Assembly: GCA_947589055.1 (NCBI GenBank)
Contig: CANPZL010000008.1
Span: 1 to 64,000, forward strand
Reading direction: 5' to 3'
Origin: an uncultured Lachnospiraceae bacterium
Lineage (GTDB): Bacteria; Bacillota; Clostridia; Lachnospirales; Lachnospiraceae
DNA length: 64,000 nucleotides
The notes beneath the pieces were generated by a model. The model did no database searches. It was given only the letters and a program-made list of their open reading frames with translations, and had not been told where the DNA came from. The translations under genes and the position numbers were made by a program. Shown one piece after another: positions 42,614 through 52,457 of this stretch (within the stretch, counting starts at the first letter, position 1; each line of letters starts with the position of its first letter).

Positions 42614-42640
42614 AAAATATTATATAAGGAGATAAGAACT

Positions 42641-44734
42641 ATGTATCAGCAATTTACCATGGAACTGGCAGGCAGAACCCTGCGAGTAGACATCGGAAGA
42701 GTCGGTGCACAGGCAAACGGCTGTGCATTCATGCATTATGGCGATACGGTGGTACTGTCTACCGCAACCGCATCAGAAAAACCGAGAGAAGGAATCGACT
42801 TCTTTCCGTTAAGTGTTGAGTTTGAAGAAAAGATGTATTCGGTTGGTAAGATTCCCGGAGGCTTTAACAAGCGGGAAGGCAAAGCATCTGAAAATGCCGT
42901 CTTGACCGCACGGGTCATTGACCGTCCGATGCGTCCGTTGTTTCCGAAGGATTATCGGAATGATGTAACCTTAAATAACATGGTAATGTCGGTAGATCCG
43001 GACTGCCGTCCGGAGTTGGTTGCCATGCTTGGATCGGCAATCGCAACCAGTATCTCAGACATTCCCTTTGACGGTCCTTGTGCGACTACACAGATTGGTC
43101 TGGTCGATGGTGCGTTTGTTGTCAATCCTTCTCAAAAGCAGTGGAAGGAAGGGGATTTACAACTGACGGTTGCATCGACCAGTGAGAAAGTTATCATGAT
43201 TGAAGCCGGTGCCAATGAAGTACCGGAGGCAAAGATGATCGAGGCCATCTATATGGCACATGAGATCAATCAGTCCATTATTGCATTTATAAACGGTATC
43301 GTTGCCCAAGTCGGAAAGCCAAAGCATGAATATGTCAGCTGTGCAGTTCCGGAAGCCTTGTTTGAAGCAATGAAGGCAATCGTGCCGCCGGCTGAGATGG
43401 AAGAAGCGGTATTTACGGATGTGAAACAGGTACGGGAGGAAAATATCCGTCAGATAACCGCAAAGCTGGAAGAAGCCTTTGCCGATAATGAGGAGTGGCT
43501 TGCGGTACTAGGAGAGGCCATTTACCAGTATCAGAAAAAGACGGTTCGTAAGATGATATTAAAAGACCACAAACGTCCGGACGGACGTGCCATTAACCAG
43601 ATCCGTCCGCTGGCGGCTGAGGTGGATATTATTCCGAGAGTGCATGGCTCCGGTATGTTTACCAGAGGACAGACCCAGATCTGTAATGTTTGTACGCTTG
43701 CGCCGCTTTCGGAGATTCAGCGGATTGACGGACTGGATCCTAACGAGACCTGTAAACGGTATATGCACCACTATAATTTCCCGTCTTATTCCGTAGGAGA
43801 GACCAAGCCTTCCAGAGGACCGGGACGCCGGGAGATCGGACACGGTGCTTTGGCGGAGCGGGCATTGATCCCGGTACTGCCAAGCGAAGAGGAATTCCCT
43901 TATGCGATCCGTACCGTATCGGAAACCTTTGAATCTAACGGTTCTACCTCACAGGCTTCCGTTTGCGCTTCTACGTTGTCCTTGATGGCGGCCGGTGTGC
44001 CGATTAAAAAGCAGGTGGCTGGTATTTCCTGTGGTCTGGTGACTGGTGATACAGATGATGATTATATCGTATTGACGGATATTCAGGGATTAGAGGATTT
44101 CTTTGGCGATATGGATTTTAAGGTGGCCGGCACCCATGACGGTATTACCGCAATCCAGATGGATATTAAGATCCACGGACTTACCCGGCCGATTGTAGAG
44201 GAAGCGATCGCAAGAGCCAGAGAAGCCAGAGAATACATTATCAATCACGTACTGACCCCGGCGATTGCGGCTCCCCGTCCGACAGTAGGCGAATATGCGC
44301 CGAAGATCGAACAGATGAAGGTGGATCCGGAAAAAATTGGCGAGATCATTGGGCAAAAAGGAAAGACTATCAATGGAATCATTGAAGAGACCGGCGTAAA
44401 GATTGATATTGATGACGACGGAACCGTTTACATCTGTGGCATTGAACGGGATGGTATTGACCGGGCAATCCAGATCGTCCATTCGATCGTTGATCCGATC
44501 GAAGTCGGTAAGACATATGAAGGAACGGTTGTGCGGATCATGCCTTACGGTGCTTTTGTAGAGCTGTCACCCAATAAGGACGGTATGATCCATATTTCCA
44601 AGCTGGCAAAGGAACGGGTTGCCAAGGTGGAAGATGTGGTGAATATCGGGGATAAGGTTCGGGTAAAATGTATCGGAGTGGAAATGGGCAAGATCAGCTT
44701 AAGTCTGAAGGATGCCGCTCCTGCTGAATACTAA
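42641..44734 (+). CDS. pnp: Polyribonucleotide nucleotidyltransferase (PNPase)
   Basis: PNPase degrades RNA 3' to 5' by phosphorolysis. The start at 42641 follows AAGGAGAT and gives MYQQFTMELAGRTLRVDIG; an in-frame ATG at 42479 lies upstream of the promoter and is not used. The 697-residue protein has two RNase PH domains (KIPGGFNKREGKASE, RVHGSGMFTRGQTQ, FESNGSTSQASVCAS), a KH domain (EKIGEIIGQKGKTINGI) and an S1 domain (YEGTVVRIMPYGAFVEL). Length is normal. Confidence 0.97.
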   Translation: MYQQFTMELAGRTLRVDIGRVGAQANGCAFMHYGDTVVLSTATASEKPREGIDFFPLSVEFEEKMYSVGKIPGGFNKREGKASENAVLTARVIDRPMRPLFPKDYRNDVTLNNMVMSVDPDCRPELVAMLGSAIATSISDIPFDGPCATTQIGLVDGAFVVNPSQKQWKEGDLQLTVASTSEKVIMIEAGANEVPEAKMIEAIYMAHEINQSIIAFINGIVAQVGKPKHEYVSCAVPEALFEAMKAIVPPAEMEEAVFTDVKQVREENIRQITAKLEEAFADNEEWLAVLGEAIYQYQKKTVRKMILKDHKRPDGRAINQIRPLAAEVDIIPRVHGSGMFTRGQTQICNVCTLAPLSEIQRIDGLDPNETCKRYMHHYNFPSYSVGETKPSRGPGRREIGHGALAERALIPVLPSEEEFPYAIRTVSETFESNGSTSQASVCASTLSLMAAGVPIKKQVAGISCGLVTGDTDDDYIVLTDIQGLEDFFGDMDFKVAGTHDGITAIQMDIKIHGLTRPIVEEAIARAREAREYIINHVLTPAIAAPRPTVGEYAPKIEQMKVDPEKIGEIIGQKGKTINGIIEETGVKIDIDDDGTVYICGIERDGIDRAIQIVHSIVDPIEVGKTYEGTVVRIMPYGAFVELSPNKDGMIHISKLAKERVAKVEDVVNIGDKVRVKCIGVEMGKISLSLKDAAPAEY

Positions 44735-44764
44735 GGCAAACCGCTGTTCATAATAGCAGAAGAT

Positions 44765-44801
44765 AAACGCTCATTGTCCCTTGCGGATAATGGGCGTTTT
44801 T
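44765..44801 (+). terminator. Terminator after pnp
   Basis: AAACGCTCATTGTCC and GGATAATGGGCGTTT pair over 15 positions with two G-T pairs, loop CTTGC, followed by TTTT. Confidence 0.88.
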
Positions 44802-44809
44802 GATATAAT
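44781..44809 (+). promoter_or_regulatory. Promoter of the GH94 gene inside the pnp terminator
   Basis: TTGCGG (44781-44786) is the loop and descending stem of the pnp terminator; a perfect TATAAT (44804-44809) follows after 17 bases. Confidence 0.6.
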
Positions 44810-44821
44810 GAATTCAATGAT

Positions 44822-44840
44822 GCCTGAGCTTGCTCAAGGC
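44822..44840. promoter_or_regulatory. Inverted repeat just after the GH94 -10, possible operator
   Basis: GCCTGAGC and GCTCAAGGC are near-perfect arms (one bulged T) around TT, about 13 bases downstream of the -10 hexamer. The place fits a repressor site. No regulator gene is nearby. Confidence 0.4.
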
Positions 44841-44942
44841 GGCAGAAAACGAAAAAACACATGGAGCCGGCAGGCGACATGGAATCAATGATTATGCGAG
44901 TGGGTGCTTTCGTAGAACAAATGGTTAAAAAGGAGAAACAGC

Positions 44943-47342
44943 ATGAATTATGGTTATTTTGATGGGGCAAAGAAGGAATATGTGATCACGAAGCCGGATA
45001 CGCCGGCTCCATGGGCGAATTATCTGGGTTCCCCGGAATATGGTGCGATCATTTCCAACAATGCCGGAGGCTACAGCTTTGTTAAGAGCGGTGCAAACGG
45101 ACGTATCATCCGATATATTTTTAATAGTTTTGACCAGCCGGGACGCTATATTTACCTGCGGGACGAAGCGTCGAAGGATTACTGGTCGGCTTCGTGGCAG
45201 CCGGTTGGAAAGGGATTGGATACGTATCAGAGCGAATGCCATCATGGAACCGGTTATACGGATATTCATGCAGATTACGCAGATATTCATTCCGAAGCCT
45301 TGTATTATGTACCGCTGGACAAGACCTATGAGGTATGGAATCTGAAAGTAACCAATCGTTCCGAGCGGCCCAGAAAAATATCCGTGTTCGGTTACTGTGA
45401 ATTTACGAATGAAGGGAATTATGAACAGGATCAGGTGAATTTGCAGTATACGCTGTTTATCACACGAACGAAATTTAATAATAACAAGATTATTCAACTG
45501 ATAAATGAGAATGTAAACCGGAATGCCGTAAATGGAAGCAGCAGGGCCTCCCGTTTCTTCGGAATGGCAGGACAGCCGATCATTTCTTATTGTGGTGATA
45601 AGGAAAGCTTCATCGGCCGGTATCATACCTATGGCAATCCACAGGCGGTTGAACAGGGAAATTGCGGAGGAATCTTAAACTATAATTCCAACGCCTGCGG
45701 TGCATTGCAAACCGTGCTGGAGCTGGAACCGGGTGAAACAAAAGAGCTTGCGTTTATTCTTGGAGAAAAGCAGGAGTCCGAAGCGGATACGATCATGAAC
45801 GATTATACAGACGTGTCTAAAGTCTGTGCAGAGGAATTAGAGGAGCTGATCACTTTCTGGCATGACAAGCTGAATCATCTGCAAGTGCAGACCCCCAGCG
45901 AGTCCTTTAACAACATGATCAATACATGGAATGCATATCAGTGCTTTATGACCTTTATCTGGTCGAGAGCGGCTTCCTTTACGTATTGTGGACTTCGGAA
46001 CGGTTACGGGTATCGGGATACGGTTCAGGATATTCAGGGAATTATCCATCTGGCACCGGAGATGGCGGTAGAGAAGATCCGGTTTATGCTTTCCGCACAG
46101 GTGAACAACGGTGCAGGGCTTCCTCTGGTGAAATTCGATCATAATGCCGGACATGAGGATACACCGGATGATGAATCCTATGTTCGGGCCACAGGGCATC
46201 CGGCATATCGGGCGGACGATGCACTCTGGCTGTTCCCGACCGTCTATAAGTATATTGCGGAATCCGGAAATCAGGCATTTTTAGACGAAGTGATCGTATA
46301 TGCCAACGGTGGAGAAGGAACGGTTTATGACCATTTAAAGCGTGCGATCGATTTTTCTATGAATCATCTGGGAAATCATCAGATGCCGGCAGGGCTGCAT
46401 GCCGACTGGAATGACTGTCTGCGGCTTGGAAAGCTGGGAGAATCTACTTTCGTTGCTATGCAGTTATATTATGCAATGTCTATGATGAAAACCATTGCAG
46501 CGGATCGAAAGGATATGGAATATGCAGAGTATCTGACCGGCATACAGAAGGAGTTGGAAGATACCTTACAGAATCAGTGCTGGGAAGAAGATCGATATAT
46601 CCGGGGCTTTAAGGAAGACGGACAGGTGATCGGTTCTAAGAAGGATCCGGAGGCAAATATGTGGCTGAATCCCCAATCATGGGCGGTCATCAGCGGACTT
46701 GCGACCAAAGAACAGGCAGAGCTGGCTTTAGAATCCGTACATCGGGAATTGAATACTCCATATGGCGTCCGGTTAATGAGTCCGCCTTATGTGGATCATG
46801 CCTTTGACGGAGCGTTAATGTTGCTGTTTAATCCGTCTACAAAAGAAAACGGAGGGATTTTCTCGCAGCCCCAGGGCTGGATCATACTGGCAGAAGCATT
46901 GATGGGACATGGAAATCGGGCCTTTGAGTATTTTGAAGAAACATCACCGGCCTCCATGAATGATAAAGCGGAGATCCGTAAGCTGGAGCCTTACTGTCAC
47001 GGTCAGTTTACCGAAAGTGTTGAAAGCCCCTTTGAAGGCCGGTCGCATGTTCACTGGCTGACCGGAACAGCTTCTACAGTTATGGTTGGCTGTGTAGAAG
47101 GAATACTGGGACTTCGTCCGGACTTTAACGGTCTGCGGATCGCACCTTCTATTTCATCGGATTGGAAGGAGCTTACCATGCAGAAGGATTTCCGGGGAAA
47201 GAAGCTTCACATTACAGTAAAGAATCCGAATGGTAATGAAAGCGGTGTTCAGGCACTGGTAGTAAACGGAAGAAGACTGGAAGGCGATTATATTCCGGCC
47301 CATGATCTGGCAGATGTCAATGAAATAGAAGTATTCATGTAG
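44943..47342 (+). CDS. GH94 glycoside phosphorylase, cellobiose/chitobiose phosphorylase-like
   Basis: GH94 enzymes split beta-linked disaccharides with phosphate to a sugar 1-phosphate. The 799-residue protein has the N-terminal beta-sandwich (GYFDGAKKEYVITKPDTP, GGYSF, GRYIYLRDE), the helical linker, the (alpha/alpha)6 barrel with RNGYGYRDTVQDIQGIIH, and the catalytic motif HADWNDCLRLG with the acid Asp491. The phosphate site area reads HWLTGTAST. No signal peptide, so it acts inside the cell on imported sugar. Substrate (cellobiose, laminaribiose or chitobiose) cannot be set from the sequence alone; no transporter is adjacent. AAAGGAG precedes the ATG. Confidence 0.9.
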   Translation: MNYGYFDGAKKEYVITKPDTPAPWANYLGSPEYGAIISNNAGGYSFVKSGANGRIIRYIFNSFDQPGRYIYLRDEASKDYWSASWQPVGKGLDTYQSECHHGTGYTDIHADYADIHSEALYYVPLDKTYEVWNLKVTNRSERPRKISVFGYCEFTNEGNYEQDQVNLQYTLFITRTKFNNNKIIQLINENVNRNAVNGSSRASRFFGMAGQPIISYCGDKESFIGRYHTYGNPQAVEQGNCGGILNYNSNACGALQTVLELEPGETKELAFILGEKQESEADTIMNDYTDVSKVCAEELEELITFWHDKLNHLQVQTPSESFNNMINTWNAYQCFMTFIWSRAASFTYCGLRNGYGYRDTVQDIQGIIHLAPEMAVEKIRFMLSAQVNNGAGLPLVKFDHNAGHEDTPDDESYVRATGHPAYRADDALWLFPTVYKYIAESGNQAFLDEVIVYANGGEGTVYDHLKRAIDFSMNHLGNHQMPAGLHADWNDCLRLGKLGESTFVAMQLYYAMSMMKTIAADRKDMEYAEYLTGIQKELEDTLQNQCWEEDRYIRGFKEDGQVIGSKKDPEANMWLNPQSWAVISGLATKEQAELALESVHRELNTPYGVRLMSPPYVDHAFDGALMLLFNPSTKENGGIFSQPQGWIILAEALMGHGNRAFEYFEETSPASMNDKAEIRKLEPYCHGQFTESVESPFEGRSHVHWLTGTASTVMVGCVEGILGLRPDFNGLRIAPSISSDWKELTMQKDFRGKKLHITVKNPNGNESGVQALVVNGRRLEGDYIPAHDLADVNEIEVFM

Positions 47343-47379
47343 AAGCTGCCAAAACGATATGCAACGAGGAGACGATTAG

Positions 47380-47856
47380 ATGAATGAATTTCAGGCGGCG
47401 CTGCACAATCCGGTATTAGTCGCACCTGTTATTGGCTGGTGTATCGCACAGATATTAAAGGTTTTGATCCATTTATGCATGACTCGGAAATGGGATTGGG
47501 AACGGGTAGTTGGCGGCGGAGGTATGCCAAGCTCCCATTCCGCTACCGTTGGAGCGTTGGCAACAGCGACCTTCCTGCGATTTGGCGGCAGTTCCTTTGA
47601 ATTTGCCATGGCAACAGTATTTGCCATTATCGTCATGTATGATGCCATGAATGTAAGGCTGGAAACCGGTAAACAGGGTGCAGTGTTGAATCTGTTGATC
47701 CGCAGTGAGGACATTAAAGCAAAGCTTGAGGCGGCCGGAAAGGATAAATGGGCGGAAACTGTATTTCGGGAATATGTCGGACATACTCCCATTCAGGTTC
47801 TGGTAGGTTTGGCACTGGGAATCTTTATCGGCTGGCAGACTTGCCGGCTGCTTTGA
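47380..47856 (+). CDS. Divergent PAP2 family (DUF212/YuiD) membrane protein
   Basis: This 158-residue protein has the family motifs GGMPSSHSATVGALA, IVMYDAMNVRLETGKQ and GHTPIQVLVGLALGI, with three to four hydrophobic segments. The SSHS and GHTP motifs resemble the phosphatase sites of PAP2 enzymes; activity has not been shown for most bacterial members, so a lipid phosphatase role is only suggested. Ribosome site GAGGAG lies before the ATG. Confidence 0.88.
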   Translation: MNEFQAALHNPVLVAPVIGWCIAQILKVLIHLCMTRKWDWERVVGGGGMPSSHSATVGALATATFLRFGGSSFEFAMATVFAIIVMYDAMNVRLETGKQGAVLNLLIRSEDIKAKLEAAGKDKWAETVFREYVGHTPIQVLVGLALGIFIGWQTCRLL

Positions 47857-47857
47857 T

Positions 47858-47887
47858 TTGTATATTTCCATAAAAATCCCATATACT
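47858..47887 (+). promoter_or_regulatory. Promoter before the tepA-like gene
   Basis: TTGTAT (47858-47863) and TATACT (47882-47887), 18 bases apart, 57 bases before the start codon. Confidence 0.6.
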
Positions 47888-47944
47888 ATTGTAAGAAGAA
47901 TCTACCCAGGAGATTCTTTTTACTTTGTATATCAGGAGGTATAT

Positions 47945-48658
47945 ATGGAAGAAAAAGAAACATCCACAACGGAACGCTCTTACAAGGAACGGCAAAAGGA
48001 GGATTTAGTCAGTCAGCTGATCAAGAATTCCGGACAGTTTATGCTGACGGAAAGCCCGTATCAGCACCGGATCCATTTGTTGAACATCATTGGAGAGATA
48101 GAGGGGCATGAGTGCCTTCCCTCCAATACAAAGACAACGAAGTATGAGCATGTACTGCCGGTACTGGCAGAGATTGAGGACAACCGTCAGATTGATGGAA
48201 TGCTGATCTTGCTGAATACAGTGGGTGGTGATGTGGAAGCAGGACTGGCCATGGCGGAAATGATCAGCTCTATTCATAAGCCGGTGGTAACGCTGGTATT
48301 GGGAGGCGGACATTCCATTGGCGTTCCTCTTGCTGTATCCGGAGATTATTCCTTTATCGTTCCTACTGCAACCATGGTGGTACACCCCATAAGAATGAAC
48401 GGTACCGTAATCGGTGTAAAGCAGAATTATGAATATATTGAACGAATGCAGGACCGGATCATTGCGTTTACGGTTTCGCATTCCGATATTGAGGAAGGCC
48501 GGTTGCGGAAAATCATGATGAACAATGAGCAGCTGGTTAAGGATATTGGCTCCATGCTGGTGGGGAAGGAAGCGGTTTCCGAGGGACTGATCGATGCTGT
48601 CGGCGGAATCCATGAAGCGATGGAGTATCTTCATCATTTGATTGAGGAAAAAAAATAG
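47945..48658 (+). CDS. tepA: ClpP-like serine protease of the TepA family
   Basis: TepA (YmfB) is a ClpP-related protein linked to protein export and spore formation in Bacillus. The start at 47945 follows CAGGAGG at good spacing; in-frame codons upstream overlap the promoter. The 237-residue protein has the crotonase/ClpP fold with ILLNTVGGDVEAGLAMAEMI, the nucleophile Ser124 in GGGHSIGVPLA, and His147 in MVVHPIRMNG. There is no signal peptide or membrane helix. Placement close to spoIIIE is the same as in Bacillus. Confidence 0.9.
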   Translation: MEEKETSTTERSYKERQKEDLVSQLIKNSGQFMLTESPYQHRIHLLNIIGEIEGHECLPSNTKTTKYEHVLPVLAEIEDNRQIDGMLILLNTVGGDVEAGLAMAEMISSIHKPVVTLVLGGGHSIGVPLAVSGDYSFIVPTATMVVHPIRMNGTVIGVKQNYEYIERMQDRIIAFTVSHSDIEEGRLRKIMMNNEQLVKDIGSMLVGKEAVSEGLIDAVGGIHEAMEYLHHLIEEKK

Positions 48659-48692
48659 AAAGCTGGAAGCATGGATAAAGGGAGGAGCAGTT

Positions 48693-49577
48693 ATGAGTTT
48701 TTGGGAATCCATTTTATTGGGATTGATTCAGGGGTTGACGGAATTTCTACCGGTCAGCAGTTCTGGTCATCTTGCAATTTTCAAACATATATTACATATC
48801 CAGACGGAAGCTGATCTATTATATGACGTTATGCTGCATATGGCGACACTGGCAGCTATCTGTATTGTCTATCGAAAAGAAGTCGGGGAATTGTTTGTAA
48901 ACGGCTGCTGTATGGCAGGGCTGTGGCTGGGAAACGGAGTACGATGGATCGGAAACCGATTTCGGAAGCCGGAAAATCGTATCGCCCTAAAGCCGGTTTT
49001 GGTCAATCCGTATCGGCGGTTCGTGCTTATGGTCTTGATCAGCACGATTCCAACAGGGATATTGGGTATCGTATTGGAAGATGTGATCGGTTCTGCCTCG
49101 GAATATCTGATCCTGCCGGGTATATGCCTGATCATCACTGCTGTTTTGTTAACAATCGCAGATCATGCAAAGATAGGTAAGAAAAACGAGGAAACCGCCA
49201 CTTATGGCAATTCCCTGTTTATCGGTTTTTGTCAGGGAGCGGCCACTCTACCGGGACTTTCCCGTTCCGGTACTACTATAACCGCCTGTCTCCTTTGTGG
49301 CTTTTCCAAAGAATTTGCAGTGAAATATTCCTTTATTATGTCCATTCCTGCTATACTGGGGGCAATGGTATTGCAGCTAAAGGATTTCTCAACGGTTACT
49401 CTGGCAGGCGGTATGCTCTGGAACTACATAGCAGGCATGCTGGTAGCAGGTGTGGTAGGGTATCTTTGTATCAAGGCTATGCTGTTTGTAGTGAAGAAGA
49501 AAAAATTCTTAGGATTTTCCATTTATTGTTTTCTGGCGGGTGTGTTGTCCCTTGTATTCTATTTTCATATGGGCTAA
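48693..49577 (+). CDS. uppP: Undecaprenyl-diphosphate phosphatase
   Basis: UppP (BacA) recycles undecaprenyl diphosphate, the wall carrier lipid, and gives some bacitracin resistance. The start at 48693 follows GGGAGGAG. The 294-residue protein is polytopic and has both active motifs: GLTEFLPVSSSGH (residues 14-26) and LPGLSRSGTTITACLL. It connects with ispA and dxs, which supply the lipid chain. Confidence 0.95.
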   Translation: MSFWESILLGLIQGLTEFLPVSSSGHLAIFKHILHIQTEADLLYDVMLHMATLAAICIVYRKEVGELFVNGCCMAGLWLGNGVRWIGNRFRKPENRIALKPVLVNPYRRFVLMVLISTIPTGILGIVLEDVIGSASEYLILPGICLIITAVLLTIADHAKIGKKNEETATYGNSLFIGFCQGAATLPGLSRSGTTITACLLCGFSKEFAVKYSFIMSIPAILGAMVLQLKDFSTVTLAGGMLWNYIAGMLVAGVVGYLCIKAMLFVVKKKKFLGFSIYCFLAGVLSLVFYFHMG

Positions 49578-49639
49578 CAGGGCAAGAAACCGATGGTTCC
49601 CATCGTTCAGGAAGTGATTAACATATAAGGAGTAAATGA

Positions 49640-52369
49640 ATGGCTCAGAAGAAAAGAAGCGGAAGAACGCAGACAAAAAATAAACCGGTAAGTGCAAAGC
49701 AGGACGGACAGCAGTCCTCCGGGTTCCGGTATGAGATCCTATTGATCCTTGCTTTTGCGGCGGCATTGTTTCTGGAAATCAGTAATTTCGGGTTATGCGG
49801 CGTTGTAGGGGATGTGATCAGCCGGTTTTTATTTGGCGTGTTCGGCTTTATTCAATACATACTGCCCATGGCGGTTTTTGTGGGACTTGCCTTTTTATTT
49901 GCAAACGGGTTTTCTGCGGCGTCCGTGAAAAAGGTTATCTATGGCGTTGTGCTGGGGCTGGATGGTTCTATTTTCATACAAATGCTTACCGGGCTTCCGG
50001 AGGAAATCACGGTAGGGGAACTGTATCTTCAGGCATATGGCGGGAAATCCGGCGGCGGATTTATCGGTGGAGGACTGGCATTGCTTTTGCGGACGGGATT
50101 TGGTGCAGCAGGTACTTATCTGGTGGTTTTGGTACTTGCACTCATCATGCTGCTGTTACTGACGGAAAAATCACTGCTCCGCCTTTTAAAGAGCAGCGGA
50201 CTTCGTATTCGGGACGGGTTTCATGACGTAAAGGAACGGGGGCAGGAATATCAGGAAAAACGGGAAGAAGAACGGATGAGCTTGGAGGAGGTTCGGGCAG
50301 CGAAACAGGCGGAACGAGAGGCGGTCCGGCAGGAACGTAAGGAACGGGCAAAAAATGAACTGGATTTAAAACGGGAAGCAGCGGAACGAAAAAAAGCAAA
50401 AGAGGAATTGGAACGGGAGGCTGCAAAACGAAAAGACGAGCCGGAATATGACCGGTTTCAGCATAAGATTAAAAAAGGATTGTTTCGCAATCTGACAGTC
50501 CTGCCAAGTGAAGGAGAGCAGGGAACGATTAAGGAAGCGAGCTTCCGAACGGAACAGCCAAAGGACCAGGAGGAAATCCATGAAATTACCATGACCTTTG
50601 AGGAAGAAACAGAAGAACCGGCACCGGCGTATTTTTCTGTAAAACAGACAGCGTCACAGGTTCCGATGGATAAACCGGATTCGGAACCCCGGATAACGGA
50701 AGCTGCTATGTCCGTTACAGAAGAAATGGAAGAAGAAGTCCGACCGAAGGAGCATTCAACTGGAAAACGCCGGGGACAGCGGACGAAACAATCGGTTCAG
50801 GAAACGAATCAGGCAGTTCAAGAGGTAGAACAGGAACTTCAAAAAAAGGAACATAAGGCGTCCGATTCCGGAAAAAGACAGAATGATGCTAATGGCTACC
50901 GGTTTCCTCCCTATGAACTGTTAAAGCAGGGAAAAGGAAGTCGGAAACATGATGATGCATACATACGGGAAACCATGTCCAAGCTGCAAAGTACCTTAGA
51001 CAGCTTTGGGGTACGGGCGACTATTACCGACTATAGCTGCGGGCCGGCTGTCACCCGGTTTGAATTACAGCCGGAACAGGGGGTTAAGGTCAGTAAGATT
51101 GTAGGACTGGCAGATGATATTAAGTTAAATCTGGCGGCGGCGGATATTCGGATCGAGGCGCCGATTCCGGGAAAGGCTGCTGTCGGGATTGAGATTCCCA
51201 ATCGGGAAAACGTGGCTGTCATGTTTCGGGATTTGATCGAGAATGACAGTTTTGTAAAATTCCCCTCGGATATTGCCTTTGCTGTAGGAAAGGATATTAG
51301 CGGACAGGTAGTGGTTGCGGATATCGCAAAGATGCCGCACTTACTGATCGCAGGAGCTACCGGCTCCGGTAAGTCGGTTTGTATCAATACGATCATCATG
51401 AGTATCTTATATAAAGCTCGTCCGGAAGATGTAAAGCTGATCATGATCGATCCTAAGGTGGTGGAATTAACCGCTTATAACGGTATTCCACATCTGCTGA
51501 TCCCGGTGGTGACAGATCCGAAAAAAGCGGCGGGTGCATTGAATTGGGCTGTGGCAGAAATGACAAAACGGTATCAGATGTTTGCGGAATATAATGTCCG
51601 GAATTTAAAGGGCTATAATAAAAAGGTAGAGGAAGTACGGGAACAGATTGGCGAAGGGGAAAGTACGCTGGAAAAACTTCCGCAGATTGTAGTCATTGTG
51701 GACGAGCTGGCAGACTTGATGATGGTGGCTCACGGGGAAGTGGAGGATGCGATCGTGCGTCTTTCACAGCTGGCTCGTGCAGCAGGGATCCATCTGGTGA
51801 TTGCGACCCAGCGTCCTTCGGTTGACGTTATTACCGGTCTGATTAAGGCGAATGTGCCTTCCCGAATTGCTTTTGCCGTTTCGTCACTGGTGGATTCCAG
51901 AACCATTCTGGATATGTCCGGTGCGGAAAAGCTTCTGGGTAAGGGCGATATGCTGTTTTATCCTACCGGGTTCCCGAAACCGGTTCGGGTTCAGGGGGCA
52001 TTTGTATCCGATGAAGAGGTAGGAGCAGTCGTTGACTTTTTGAAGGAACAGGGACAGGAAATCACCTACGATACGGAAATCGTCAGCCAGATTGACAGCA
52101 GTGCCGCTTCCAGCGGAAGTACGCAGGGAGAAACCGGAGCTTCGGATCGGGACGAGTATTTTCAAGATGCCGCCCGGCTGATTATAGAAAGCGACAAAGC
52201 ATCGATTGGAATGCTGCAACGGAAATTTAAGATCGGCTTTAACCGGGCGGCAAGAATCATGGATCAGCTGGCTGAAGCGGGAATCGTGGGTCCGGAGGAA
52301 GGAACCAAGCCCAGGACAATCTTAATGTCCATGGAACAGTTTGAAGCGTATGTAGAGGAATATCTCTAG
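49640..52369 (+). CDS. spoIIIE: DNA translocase FtsK/SpoIIIE
   Basis: This ATP-driven pump moves chromosomal DNA through the septum in division or into the forespore. The 909-residue protein has four hydrophobic segments (about 30-175), a long charged linker with Glu/Arg repeats and a coiled coil (about 190-420), and the RecA-like motor with Walker [12 protein letters not shown], Walker [13 protein letters not shown], and [20 protein letters not shown]. The C-terminal gamma winged helix ([20 protein letters not shown]) reads DNA polarity. Neighbour tepA is the same as in Bacillus spoIIIE. Confidence 0.95.
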   Translation: MAQKKRSGRTQTKNKPVSAKQDGQQSSGFRYEILLILAFAAALFLEISNFGLCGVVGDVISRFLFGVFGFIQYILPMAVFVGLAFLFANGFSAASVKKVIYGVVLGLDGSIFIQMLTGLPEEITVGELYLQAYGGKSGGGFIGGGLALLLRTGFGAAGTYLVVLVLALIMLLLLTEKSLLRLLKSSGLRIRDGFHDVKERGQEYQEKREEERMSLEEVRAAKQAEREAVRQERKERAKNELDLKREAAERKKAKEELEREAAKRKDEPEYDRFQHKIKKGLFRNLTVLPSEGEQGTIKEASFRTEQPKDQEEIHEITMTFEEETEEPAPAYFSVKQTASQVPMDKPDSEPRITEAAMSVTEEMEEEVRPKEHSTGKRRGQRTKQSVQETNQAVQEVEQELQKKEHKASDSGKRQNDANGYRFPPYELLKQGKGSRKHDDAYIRETMSKLQSTLDSFGVRATITDYSCGPAVTRFELQPEQGVKVSKIVGLADDIKLNLAAADIRIEAPIPGKAAVGIEIPNRENVAVMFRDLIENDSFVKFPSDIAFAVGKDISGQVVVADIAKMPHLLIAGATGSGKSVCINTIIMSILYKARPEDVKLIMIDPKVVELTAYNGIPHLLIPVVTDPKKAAGALNWAVAEMTKRYQMFAEYNVRNLKGYNKKVEEVREQIGEGESTLEKLPQIVVIVDELADLMMVAHGEVEDAIVRLSQLARAAGIHLVIATQRPSVDVITGLIKANVPSRIAFAVSSLVDSRTILDMSGAEKLLGKGDMLFYPTGFPKPVRVQGAFVSDEEVGAVVDFLKEQGQEITYDTEIVSQIDSSAASSGSTQGETGASDRDEYFQDAARLIIESDKASIGMLQRKFKIGFNRAARIMDQLAEAGIVGPEEGTKPRTILMSMEQFEAYVEEYL

Positions 52370-52380
52370 TAATGCTGCCC

Positions 52381-52409
52381 TTGACACAGGGTACGGAATT
52401 GGGTAGGAT
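52381..52409 (+). promoter_or_regulatory. Promoter before fhs
   Basis: TTGACA (52381-52386) is a perfect -35, with TAGGAT (52404-52409) 17 bases on, about 50 bases before the gene. Confidence 0.6.
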
Positions 52410-52457
52410 TGCTAATATGGAATAAAGCGGAGCAGCCGCCGGAAAGGAAACAATAAC

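Noticed and set aside
42479..42640. In-frame upstream extension of pnp by 54 codons
   Set aside because: It begins in the rpsO terminator, upstream of the promoter, and its Phe/Cys-rich translation is unlike PNPase.
44925..45626. Long open frame on the - strand (233 codons) inside the GH94 gene
   Set aside because: It is antisense to a strongly supported gene and has no domain or ribosome site.
48005..48712. Long open frame on the - strand (235 codons)
   Set aside because: It is antisense to the tepA-like gene and the start of uppP, with His/Asn/Arg-rich translation and no recognisable domain.
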